This document shows, in pieces, positions 18,692-25,722 of a stretch of DNA of 46,534 nt. The first letter of the stretch is position 1. Each line of letters begins with the position of its first letter. The notes under the pieces were generated by a model, which ran no database searches, was not told the DNA's origin, and was given only the letters and a program-made list of their open reading frames with translations. The stretch comes from Lachnospiraceae bacterium (lineage in GTDB: Bacteria; Bacillota; Clostridia; Lachnospirales; Lachnospiraceae), in contig JAILAF010000137.1 of NCBI GenBank assembly GCA_024681775.1, positions 1 through 46,534 on the forward strand, read 5' to 3'. A program made the position numbers and the translations under genes.

Positions 18692-20710
18692 TCAGATCTT
18701 GAAGAAGCTGATCTCCTCCAGAAGGGCGTGTGCGATGGTCTGCAGGGAATCTGCGGAACCGGAAAGGATATTGACGGTTGCATTCAGCTCCTGCATGGAA
18801 GCGGAGGTCTCCTCGGAAGAAGCCGCATTCTCTTCGGAGATCGCGGAGAGGGAATCCATGGCGTCCACGATGACCACCTTGGACTGGTCGCAGGCCTCTG
18901 CATTCTCGGTGATCTCCTTCACACCGGATACGGTATTGGAGATCTCTTCGATGAGGGCATTGATGTTCTCAATGGTCTTGACGAGGATCTCGTTCTGCTC
19001 CTCCATGACCTTCTTGACCTCGTCTGCCTTCTTGACTGCAGACTGTGCCTCATTAAAGAGGGCGGTCATCTCTGCGCGGATCTCGTTTGCGGATGCAGCG
19101 GAATCATCGGAAAGGTGTCCGATCTCTTCTGCCACAACGGCGAATCCTCTGCCCGCCTCGCCTGCTCTTGCAGCCTCGATGGATGCGTTCAGAGCCAGCA
19201 GGTTGGTCTGGCTTGCGATGGAGTTGATCGCCGCCACCTTGGTGCTGATTCGGTCGACGGCTGCGCCGGTCGCGCTGACGCTCTGGGTGATGTCATCCAC
19301 AGCCTTTGCCATCTCCCTGGAGGAGTTCTGCAGGCGATCCAGCTGAGATACGGATTCCTTGCTCTCGGCATCCATAGTCTCTGCGGTGCGGTTCAGCTGC
19401 TCTGCGCTGTCGGTAACGCGCTGGATATTATCGCTGATACGGCTGGTGTTATCGGTAGCGTTCTGGATCTCATCCGCCTGCTGGCTGGCGCCGGATGCGA
19501 TCTCCACCACTGCGGTGGACACATCGTCCGCAGTCTGGGAGATCTGTTTTGCAGTCTCTGCCAGATCGTTGGAGGACTCATTCACATGCGCTGCGGAATC
19601 CTTGATCTGCGTCACGATATCGCCCAGCTTCTCCACCAGGGAATTGGTGGCCTTGATCATCTGGCCGAACTCGTCGCGGCGATTTGCATATTCCTTCACC
19701 TGCTTGAACTCGCCGGCTGCCAGGGAGCTCATGGTCTCATTGATGATGCCGATGGGCTTGGTGAAGTTGGAGGCCATAAAGATGGACAGCGCTGCCACGA
19801 TCACCAGAAGGACGATACCGATGAGTGCGATCATGGAGGTGGATCTGGTCACGCCTGCCATGATGTCCTGGTAAGTTCTGGCAACCACGATGGTCATGCC
19901 GGTAAGGGGATCCTTGCTAAAGGAGTTGACACTCTTCTTTCCCTCGTATTCCGCTACCACGGAGCCTTCCGCTTCCGCTGCGTTAAAGAAGGGAGCGCCG
20001 GATACATCATTATCGTTCATGTTCTCGGCGGTGATCTCCTTCACGGTATCCGCAACGATGAGGCCGGCGCGGTCCGCGATCATGATCTCCATGTTGCCGG
20101 TATTGTAGGTCTGCAGCATCTCCTGCAGTGCCTTCAGGTCATAGTTTCTCTGGATGAAGCCCAGTACCTTGCCGGATCCGTCCTTTACGGGCACCTCGAT
20201 AACGATGATGCAGGCGCCGGTGGTCTTACTGACCACGACATCGGATACATAGGTCTCGCCTGCGATACCCTTCTGATAATAGTCTCTGCTGGAAACATCC
20301 ACACAGTCACCGGAGGATCGCAGAACCTGCATGCCGTCCAGTCCGGTCACGGCAGCGGAGTTCTTGTCACCCACGGTCGTCTGCAGATCCTGCAGCATCT
20401 TTACCGCTTCCGCCTTGTCGGCGTCGGATGCGGTACCGTCCAGCACGCGTTGCATCACGCTGGTTCCGGCCAGGGTGTTCAGCGCTGCCACATTGGTCTC
20501 GATCACCTCGAGATAGCTCCCCTGCACCTGTTTTGCCAGGGACAGGTTCAGCTGCTTCGCATCGTCGGAACCCATGCTGTAGGAAGTGTTGTAAGAGATC
20601 AACACCGAAATGGCCATGGGCACGGCTGCGATCAGCACCATGAGCACGATCAGCTTAAACCGGATGCTCTGGAAAAAACCGATCTTTTGTGAGTCGTTTT
20701 TTGTTTCCAT
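18692..20710 (-). CDS. Methyl-accepting chemotaxis protein with dCache-type sensor
   Basis: This transmembrane chemoreceptor has a first membrane helix at about residues 18-39 and an extracellular double-Cache-type domain at about 40-285 ([20 protein letters not shown] is a typical Cache segment). A second helix lies near 287-310, followed by HAMP and a long signalling coiled coil. The CheA/CheW-contact tip [20 protein letters not shown] lies near residue 500. I use the ATG at 20708-20710 (672 aa) with GGGAGG 7 nt upstream; the longer frame reads through the binding site. The ligand is unknown. Linkage to the sugar locus is positional only. Confidence 0.92.
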   Translation of the reverse strand: METKNDSQKIGFFQSIRFKLIVLMVLIAAVPMAISVLISYNTSYSMGSDDAKQLNLSLAKQVQGSYLEVIETNVAALNTLAGTSVMQRVLDGTASDADKAEAVKMLQDLQTTVGDKNSAAVTGLDGMQVLRSSGDCVDVSSRDYYQKGIAGETYVSDVVVSKTTGACIIVIEVPVKDGSGKVLGFIQRNYDLKALQEMLQTYNTGNMEIMIADRAGLIVADTVKEITAENMNDNDVSGAPFFNAAEAEGSVVAEYEGKKSVNSFSKDPLTGMTIVVARTYQDIMAGVTRSTSMIALIGIVLLVIVAALSIFMASNFTKPIGIINETMSSLAAGEFKQVKEYANRRDEFGQMIKATNSLVEKLGDIVTQIKDSAAHVNESSNDLAETAKQISQTADDVSTAVVEIASGASQQADEIQNATDNTSRISDNIQRVTDSAEQLNRTAETMDAESKESVSQLDRLQNSSREMAKAVDDITQSVSATGAAVDRISTKVAAINSIASQTNLLALNASIEAARAGEAGRGFAVVAEEIGHLSDDSAASANEIRAEMTALFNEAQSAVKKADEVKKVMEEQNEILVKTIENINALIEEISNTVSGVKEITENAEACDQSKVVIVDAMDSLSAISEENAASSEETSASMQELNATVNILSGSADSLQTIAHALLEEISFFKI

Positions 20711-20781
20711 TAATAGTCCTCCCAAAATTCGTATTTTTTTGAATAGATCGATCCCGTGGGACCGTTATTCTTCTGCCGAAG

Positions 20782-20797
20782 GGCGGCTTACGCCGCC
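20782..20797 (-). other. Short hairpin after the phosphofructokinase gene
   Basis: GGCGGC-TTAC-GCCGCC forms a 6-bp GC hairpin 10 nt past the pfk stop. There is no T run on the minus strand, so it is a possible 3'-end stabiliser rather than a terminator. Read-through into the chemoreceptor gene is likely. Confidence 0.4.
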
Positions 20798-20806
20798 TTG
20801 AACCTC

Positions 20807-22066
20807 TTACAGCTTCTCCTGGAAGCCGGGAACATACAGGTGTCTCGGAACGCCGTCCACCATGATGGGAGATACGTCGCCCTGAATCAGGGGTCTCACG
20901 TAGGTGATAAACTCGCTGGTCACATAGGTGCCGTCCTTGGTGATCCACTCTCTGGGCACCAGGCGCTCGTCATTGGCGATCTTGTGCACGTCCTTCACCT
21001 CGGTGCTGCACTGGTAAGGATCATCGGAGGTACGGACAAAGACCACCATCTTGCCGGAGTCTCCCTCGTCCGCAGCCTTCATGGCCGCACCGCCTACCTC
21101 GTATGCCTCCAGGATGTCGACTCTGGATGCGGAGTGGCTGGCTGCACGCTGCAGGGTGGAGAGCTCGATGGAACGGGTCTTGCAGCCGATCTCGGCAGCG
21201 ACCACGTCGCACAGGTAGCGGGCCGTTCCGGTGAGCTGCTTGTGGCCGAAGGCATCCACATAATCGGTGGAGTGACCAAGCTCGCTGACGTATTTGCCGT
21301 CCTTGGTCTGGATCCCCTCGGAGACGGCGATCACAACGGAGGCTTTCTTCTTCAGAAGGGCCTTCACGTTCTTCAGGAACTTATCGATATCAAACTCCAG
21401 CTCGGGAAGGTAGATGGCATCGGGGCCGTCACAGTCCTCGCCCTTGGCCAGGGCGGACGCACCGGTAAGCCAGCCTGCGTTTCTTCCCATGATCTCCACG
21501 ATGATGACCTGGCCGTTCTTGGTCTCCAGGCTCCAGCCGTCGCGGATGATCTCCTTCACGGAAGTGCCGATGTATTTTGCGGCGGAGCCGTAACCCGGCG
21601 TATGGTCCGTGAGGGCCAGATCGTTGTCAATGGTCTTGGGGCAGCCGACGAAGCGCACCTCGGATCCGGTAAGGATCGCATAATCGGAGAGCTTCTTGAT
21701 GGTATCCATGGAATCGTTGCCGCCGATGTAGATAAAGCAGTCGATCTCCAGATGCTCCAGAATCTGGAAGATCTTCTGATAGACTTCCATGTTCTCGTGG
21801 ATATCCGGCAGCTTATAGCGGCAGGAGCCCAGGTAAGCAGAGGGAGTTCTCTTCAAAAGCTCGGCGTCCAGGCCCGTGCGGATATGCTCGGACAGGTCGA
21901 CATACCGCTCTTCCAGCAGACCCTGTACCCCGTGGATCATGCCGTATACCTTCTGGTATCCGCGGTCAATGGCGGTGCGGTAAACCCCGGCCAGCGAAGA
22001 GTTGATGGCCGCCGTGGGTCCTCCGGACTGTCCGACGATCACATTGCGTTTCTTCTTACGATTCAT
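20807..22066 (-). CDS. 6-phosphofructokinase, predicted pyrophosphate-dependent
   Basis: It phosphorylates fructose 6-phosphate in glycolysis. The 419-aa protein has the N-terminal VGQSGGPTAAINSS, then GGNDSMDT near residue 113, PKTIDND near 140 and MGRNAGWL. ATP-dependent enzymes carry Gly at the positions here occupied by D (GGND) and K (PKTIDND). D and K at these positions are the hallmarks of PPi use, and PPi enzymes can run reversibly. The N in place of the usual D before that aspartate is noted. AAGGGGG precedes the ATG and the promoter is near-perfect, consistent with a highly expressed glycolytic gene. Confidence 0.88.
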   Translation of the reverse strand: MNRKKKRNVIVGQSGGPTAAINSSLAGVYRTAIDRGYQKVYGMIHGVQGLLEERYVDLSEHIRTGLDAELLKRTPSAYLGSCRYKLPDIHENMEVYQKIFQILEHLEIDCFIYIGGNDSMDTIKKLSDYAILTGSEVRFVGCPKTIDNDLALTDHTPGYGSAAKYIGTSVKEIIRDGWSLETKNGQVIIVEIMGRNAGWLTGASALAKGEDCDGPDAIYLPELEFDIDKFLKNVKALLKKKASVVIAVSEGIQTKDGKYVSELGHSTDYVDAFGHKQLTGTARYLCDVVAAEIGCKTRSIELSTLQRAASHSASRVDILEAYEVGGAAMKAADEGDSGKMVVFVRTSDDPYQCSTEVKDVHKIANDERLVPREWITKDGTYVTSEFITYVRPLIQGDVSPIMVDGVPRHLYVPGFQEKL

Positions 22067-22119
22067 AGATAGTCCCCCTTTTTCGCTATTCGTTTTTTGG
22101 CTTTACAGCCCACAAAAAA

Positions 22120-22148
22120 ATTATAAAAAAACTGGGGGCCAATGTCAA
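22120..22148 (-). promoter_or_regulatory. Consensus promoter of the phosphofructokinase gene
   Basis: On the minus strand TTGACA (22143-22148) and TATAAT (22120-22125) match the sigma-A consensus exactly with a 17-nt spacer. The start would lie near 22113, about 47 nt before the ATG. Confidence 0.85.
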
Positions 22149-22180
22149 TTTGAACTTGGCCGGTATTTGCGTAATTACGG

Positions 22181-22216
22181 GAAAAAGAAGGAACCGGAGA
22201 CTCAGTCCCGGTTCCT
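22181..22216 (-). terminator. Terminator at the end of the glycan locus
   Basis: AGGAACCGG (22189-22197) pairs with CCGGTTCCT (22208-22216). On the minus strand it is followed by TTCTTTTTC. The stop codon of the small membrane protein lies in its loop. It separates the glycan locus from the phosphofructokinase promoter. Confidence 0.75.
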
Positions 22217-22573
22217 CGCAAAATAGCCTCTGTATTTTCTGACCATCCGGACGCCGTACCAGACGGCGGCGCAGAGGGAAAAGAGGGCGGAAGCGATGAG
22301 CATGCCCCCGATCTTGAGATGAATGTACCGCATCCCCACGAAGCTGACGATGAGCAGCATGATCAGGAGCCACCCGAAAGCCACGACCACGGTAATGAAA
22401 AAGAAGATCACATCGTGAACGATCTCTCCCGTGGTATAGGGGCGATAGTCTTCTTTGGCGGCGGCAGCGGTCTCCTTCAGGGAGCGGACGGCAGACTGCA
22501 TGATTTCTTCTCTCGTCTCTCCGGGAGAGACAGGCATCTGTTTTTCCGACATATTCATCCTTTCCGGGATCAT
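22202..22573 (-). CDS. Small two-helix membrane protein, function unknown
   Basis: I do not recognise this family. The N-terminal ~45 residues are charged and soluble (ETREEIMQSAVRSLKETAAAAKEDYRPY). Two hydrophobic segments follow, at about 52-80 (IFFFITVVVAFGWLLIMLLIVSFVG) and 87-107, then a basic tail VRMVRKYRGYFARNRD. The first ATG overlaps the upstream GH43 stop as ATGA, which suggests coupling. A second start at 22552 (MSEKQM) has GGAAAGG 6 nt upstream and may be the real one. It is the last gene of the locus, ending inside a terminator. Confidence 0.65.
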   Translation of the reverse strand: MIPERMNMSEKQMPVSPGETREEIMQSAVRSLKETAAAAKEDYRPYTTGEIVHDVIFFFITVVVAFGWLLIMLLIVSFVGMRYIHLKIGGMLIASALFSLCAAVWYGVRMVRKYRGYFARNRD

Positions 22574-24555
22574 TTCACCTGCTTAGAGCCCCAGACCGTC
22601 AGCTGATTTTCACTGCCCAGCGCCGTAAAGGTCACGGTTCTGACGGAAGTATTTTCGATCTCCATCTCCAGAGTTACTCCTTCGTAGGTGACGCCGTCAA
22701 GTACCAATGTCACATAAGGGGTTCCTTCCTCCAGCCGCCAGGTGCCTTCATAAGCGCCCGTGACGGTACCGTCCGCTTTGAGTTCCACGGTCTGCGGCGT
22801 GTTGGTTCCCAGGTTCTCATAATCCACGTTCAGGGTATGGAGGATCACGTCATAGGTTCCGGCCACCTGCGAGGCGTCCATCCCCTTCTCCGGCAGCATC
22901 TCGCCGCATGTCTGGTAGGGCGCGGCCACCAGCCAGCCGTCCCGGTTTACAAAGAGCTGATGCACCTTCACATAGTGGCCTTCGTTGCCGCTTGTGGTCC
23001 TGGTGTGGAAGACGATATAAGCCTTGCCGTCGTCGTCCACAAAGGCGGAATTGTGCCCCTGGGCCACCTGTCCTACGGACATATGCCGCCATTTGTAGGA
23101 ACCGAAGAGCCGCACGCCCACGGAGAGATTGAAATTCTGGACCCAGGTGTCAAAGAGCGCCGAGTTCCCCAGGGCATCCACATAGGGGCCGTCGGGAGCG
23201 GTGCTGCGATAGATCCGGATATTGTAGCCCTCTTTTGCGGACAGTCCGCCGTAAGAGATAAAGAGGAAATAATAGTCGCCGATGTGCTGCACATAGGAGC
23301 CCTCACCGGAGACGTATTTTCCCCCGGCGATCTTGGTGCCGAAATAGGCATCGGAATGGGCGTTCGTCTCATAGGTCACGGTATAATCCCGCAGCCCCGT
23401 CTCCTCGTCCAGCTCCAGCAGAAAGATCCCGCCGGACCAGGAGCCGTAGCTCATCCACAGCTTTCCCTCTTCGTCATAAAATACGCAGGCGTCGATACAG
23501 TTGGGATATTCGTCTCCCCATTTATGATTCTCCACGCCGTTTTTGATATAACGGTCCGGCAGCGTATCTCCCAGCACCTGCGGTACATCCGTCTCCCGGA
23601 AGGTCTCCTCCGTAAAGCCGCCGTACACCACGGATCCGGCATATTCAAAGGGGCCGTCCATACTGTCCCCCGTCAGGAGCACGATGTTAGACACCCAGTC
23701 ATCGCCGTTTGCGGAGAGGTAGATGCAATACTTCTGCATGGCCTTATTGTAGATGATGTCCGGCGCCCAGAGATAGCCGAACCACTCACCGCTCTTCTCG
23801 TCCTTGTTCCAGGCCCGGATCTGCGCTTTGGTCTCATCGGAAAGGGCACTGCGGAACGCCCCGTCCCTGGAGGTCCAGTCAAAAAGGTCCTGGCTGGAAG
23901 CGCTGGTGATATGGGTGCCCACCACATAGTAGGTACCGTCAAAATCCTTGAAGATCGAGGGATCATGACAGCTGATGCTCTTTGCTTTTTTCAGTTGTGA
24001 AGAAGAAAACTGCTGCACGACTTCCACCATTTCGATATTGAGGACCATACGGACCGTCATTTCCTTTCCTGCATATTGCACCTGCACATAGGGGCGCATG
24101 GAGAACATCTCGGAGCCCGTCACCGTGGCCGCGGGGGTACCTGCAGGCATCGCTTCGGGCACCTCGCCCCCGGGGATGAGACTTCCCGTCAGCTCCGTGC
24201 TCTCCCCGTTGCGGATGATGGGAAGCTGATTGGGAAGCGTCGTTCCTTCCGCCGCTCCCAGGTCATCGGAGAGGGAGTAATAGAACTTCCTGCCCGCGAT
24301 GTTCCAATGATCTCTGTCATTGGCGATCTCCAGGGAAAAACGGATCTCCTCCCCCTCCTCATAGCGCTCTTTATCGGTCTGCAAAGTGACGGTAACGTCA
24401 TTTTCCGTCTCGGCAAAGCCTTCCGCCATGGGGGCCGTGGACTCCTGTTCCGTCGCTCCGCTTTCGGATCCTGCAGCGCCGGCACTGCCGCAGCCTCCCA
24501 GGAGCAGCGCTCCCGTCAGCAAAAGGGCCATTCCTTTAACTGTCTTCTTTTTCAT
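22570..24555 (-). CDS. GH43 lipoprotein, arabinanase-like
   Basis: This predicted extracellular lipoprotein has the lipobox LLGGC with Cys22. Residues about 50-185 look like a separate beta-sandwich (EGEEIRFSLEIANDRDHW). The five-bladed GH43 propeller follows, with CHDPSIF near 198 (base), NCIDACVF near 353 (pKa modulator) and SGEGSYV near 420 (acid). A C-terminal beta domain (ELKADGTVTGAYEGTWRLEEGTPYVTL) resembles the lipocalin-like module of endo-arabinanases. Endo-1,5-alpha-arabinanase is the most likely activity, but GH43 also includes xylosidases and galactanases. It is 11 nt downstream of the cytoplasmic GH43 gene; GAGGA lies 8 nt before the ATG. Confidence 0.82.
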   Translation of the reverse strand: MKKKTVKGMALLLTGALLLGGCGSAGAAGSESGATEQESTAPMAEGFAETENDVTVTLQTDKERYEEGEEIRFSLEIANDRDHWNIAGRKFYYSLSDDLGAAEGTTLPNQLPIIRNGESTELTGSLIPGGEVPEAMPAGTPAATVTGSEMFSMRPYVQVQYAGKEMTVRMVLNIEMVEVVQQFSSSQLKKAKSISCHDPSIFKDFDGTYYVVGTHITSASSQDLFDWTSRDGAFRSALSDETKAQIRAWNKDEKSGEWFGYLWAPDIIYNKAMQKYCIYLSANGDDWVSNIVLLTGDSMDGPFEYAGSVVYGGFTEETFRETDVPQVLGDTLPDRYIKNGVENHKWGDEYPNCIDACVFYDEEGKLWMSYGSWSGGIFLLELDEETGLRDYTVTYETNAHSDAYFGTKIAGGKYVSGEGSYVQHIGDYYFLFISYGGLSAKEGYNIRIYRSTAPDGPYVDALGNSALFDTWVQNFNLSVGVRLFGSYKWRHMSVGQVAQGHNSAFVDDDGKAYIVFHTRTTSGNEGHYVKVHQLFVNRDGWLVAAPYQTCGEMLPEKGMDASQVAGTYDVILHTLNVDYENLGTNTPQTVELKADGTVTGAYEGTWRLEEGTPYVTLVLDGVTYEGVTLEMEIENTSVRTVTFTALGSENQLTVWGSKQVK

Positions 24556-24566
24556 GCAGTGGTTCC

Positions 24567-25556
24567 TCAGACTTCCTGATACAGATTGTTGTGATAATCC
24601 AGAACGGGCGCACCGCTCTCATCCCAGAGGACCTTCATCACAAAGGTGTGGCGGTTGGGATCGTAGAGAGGATCTCCCTGGATGTCCGCATAGGTCCTGG
24701 CATGGTAGATGCAGATATCCTCTCCGTCCGGCAGCTTCGTAAAGGAATTGTGCCCCGGTCCGTAGAAGCCCAGGGCTCCGTCGGAAGCCAGCACGGGCTG
24801 TTTTTCCTTTTTCCATGCTCTGGGGTCTAAGAGATCCTCCTCCTCGCCGATGGAAAGCATGCCCATGCAATAGACCTCCCCCGTGGCACTGGCGGAATAG
24901 GTCAGGAAGATCCTGCCGTCATGCCGGATGACGGAGGGGCCTTCGTTCACCCAGATGTCCATCCGCTCCCAGTCGTAATCCGGTGTGGTGAGCAGGACCT
25001 GGGCCGTGGAAAGCTTAGTGGGACTCTCCATTCTGGCGATGTAGAGATTGGAGATCTGGATCCCCACGCTGACCTTCTCCGCCCAGACGTAGTACAGCTC
25101 TCCCCGGTTCTCGAAGATGGTGGCATCCAACGAAAAGGCCTCAAAGGAATAGATGTCATCGTCGGCACGCTGCATCATCCCCCGCTCGATCCAGGGATCA
25201 CGCAGCGGATCAGGCCCCGTGCATTCCAGCACATAAGGGCGCAGGCGCCAGATGTCATCCTTCCGGGATGCCGCAAAATAAATATACCATTTCCCCTGCA
25301 GAAAATGTAATTCCGGCGCCCACACATGCTGGCTCATATCGCCGCTCTCATGGGCCTTCCAGACGGTGATCTCTTCCGCGGTGCGCAACCCCTCCGGCGT
25401 AGCGCTTCCCCGGAGCACGATCCTGTCATAGGCCGGCACGGATGCCGTAAAATAGTAGGTCCCGTCAAGACCTCTGGTCATAAAGGGATCCGCCCGCTGC
25501 TCGATGAACGGGGTGTTGTAGGGTGTGCATTTTTCACCTGTGGTGTGCAAGGTCAT
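24567..25556 (-). CDS. Cytoplasmic GH43 glycosidase, alpha-L-arabinofuranosidase-like
   Basis: The 329-aa protein has no signal peptide, so it should act on imported oligosaccharides. The GH43 triad is visible: D23 in QRADPFM, D near 144 in FSLDATIF and E near 203 in VNEGPSV. GFYGPGHNSF and the final HNNLYQEV are also typical. It resembles the exo-acting arabinofuranosidase group rather than the endo enzymes; exact specificity is inference. GAGGAG lies 8 nt before the ATG. A terminator and a second hairpin separate it from the LamG gene upstream. Confidence 0.82.
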   Translation of the reverse strand: MTLHTTGEKCTPYNTPFIEQRADPFMTRGLDGTYYFTASVPAYDRIVLRGSATPEGLRTAEEITVWKAHESGDMSQHVWAPELHFLQGKWYIYFAASRKDDIWRLRPYVLECTGPDPLRDPWIERGMMQRADDDIYSFEAFSLDATIFENRGELYYVWAEKVSVGIQISNLYIARMESPTKLSTAQVLLTTPDYDWERMDIWVNEGPSVIRHDGRIFLTYSASATGEVYCMGMLSIGEEEDLLDPRAWKKEKQPVLASDGALGFYGPGHNSFTKLPDGEDICIYHARTYADIQGDPLYDPNRHTFVMKVLWDESGAPVLDYHNNLYQEV

Positions 25557-25590
25557 TTTTCATTCTCCTCTATTATGCCTTCTTTCGAAG

Positions 25591-25633
25591 CTCATGCTTT
25601 CGCGCGGGTTCGGAACCTACGCAAAAGCATGAG
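25591..25633 (-). other. Long stem-loop in the LamG-GH43 spacer
   Basis: CTCATGCTTT (25591-25600) pairs with AAAGCATGAG (25624-25633), 10 bp. After one mismatch GCG pairs with CGC, and an inner GGTTC/GAACC hairpin follows. Its multi-segment plan recalls the two-stem repeat seen elsewhere, but the sequence is different. It lies between a terminator and the GH43 ribosome binding site, so it may protect the 5' end of the GH43 message. Confidence 0.55.
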
Positions 25634-25638
25634 ATCCG

Positions 25639-25676
25639 AAAAAACGCTCCGAGCCAGCCTCCTGTGGCCCGGAGCG
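25639..25676 (-). terminator. Terminator after the LamG lipoprotein gene
   Basis: On the minus strand CGCTCCG-GGCCA...TGGC-CGGAGCG forms a 7+4 bp stem followed by TTTTTT. It would stop or reduce transcription before the GH43 genes. Confidence 0.8.
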
Positions 25677-25722
25677 CTCTTATTTCAGATCATTTTCTCA
25701 TGCCGAATGCATGCGTCTTTGC

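Noticed and set aside
18677..20692. Long open frame opposite the chemotaxis receptor gene
   Set aside because: It mirrors a clear receptor gene, has no family features and no ribosome binding site; codon bias of the real gene keeps the opposite frame open.
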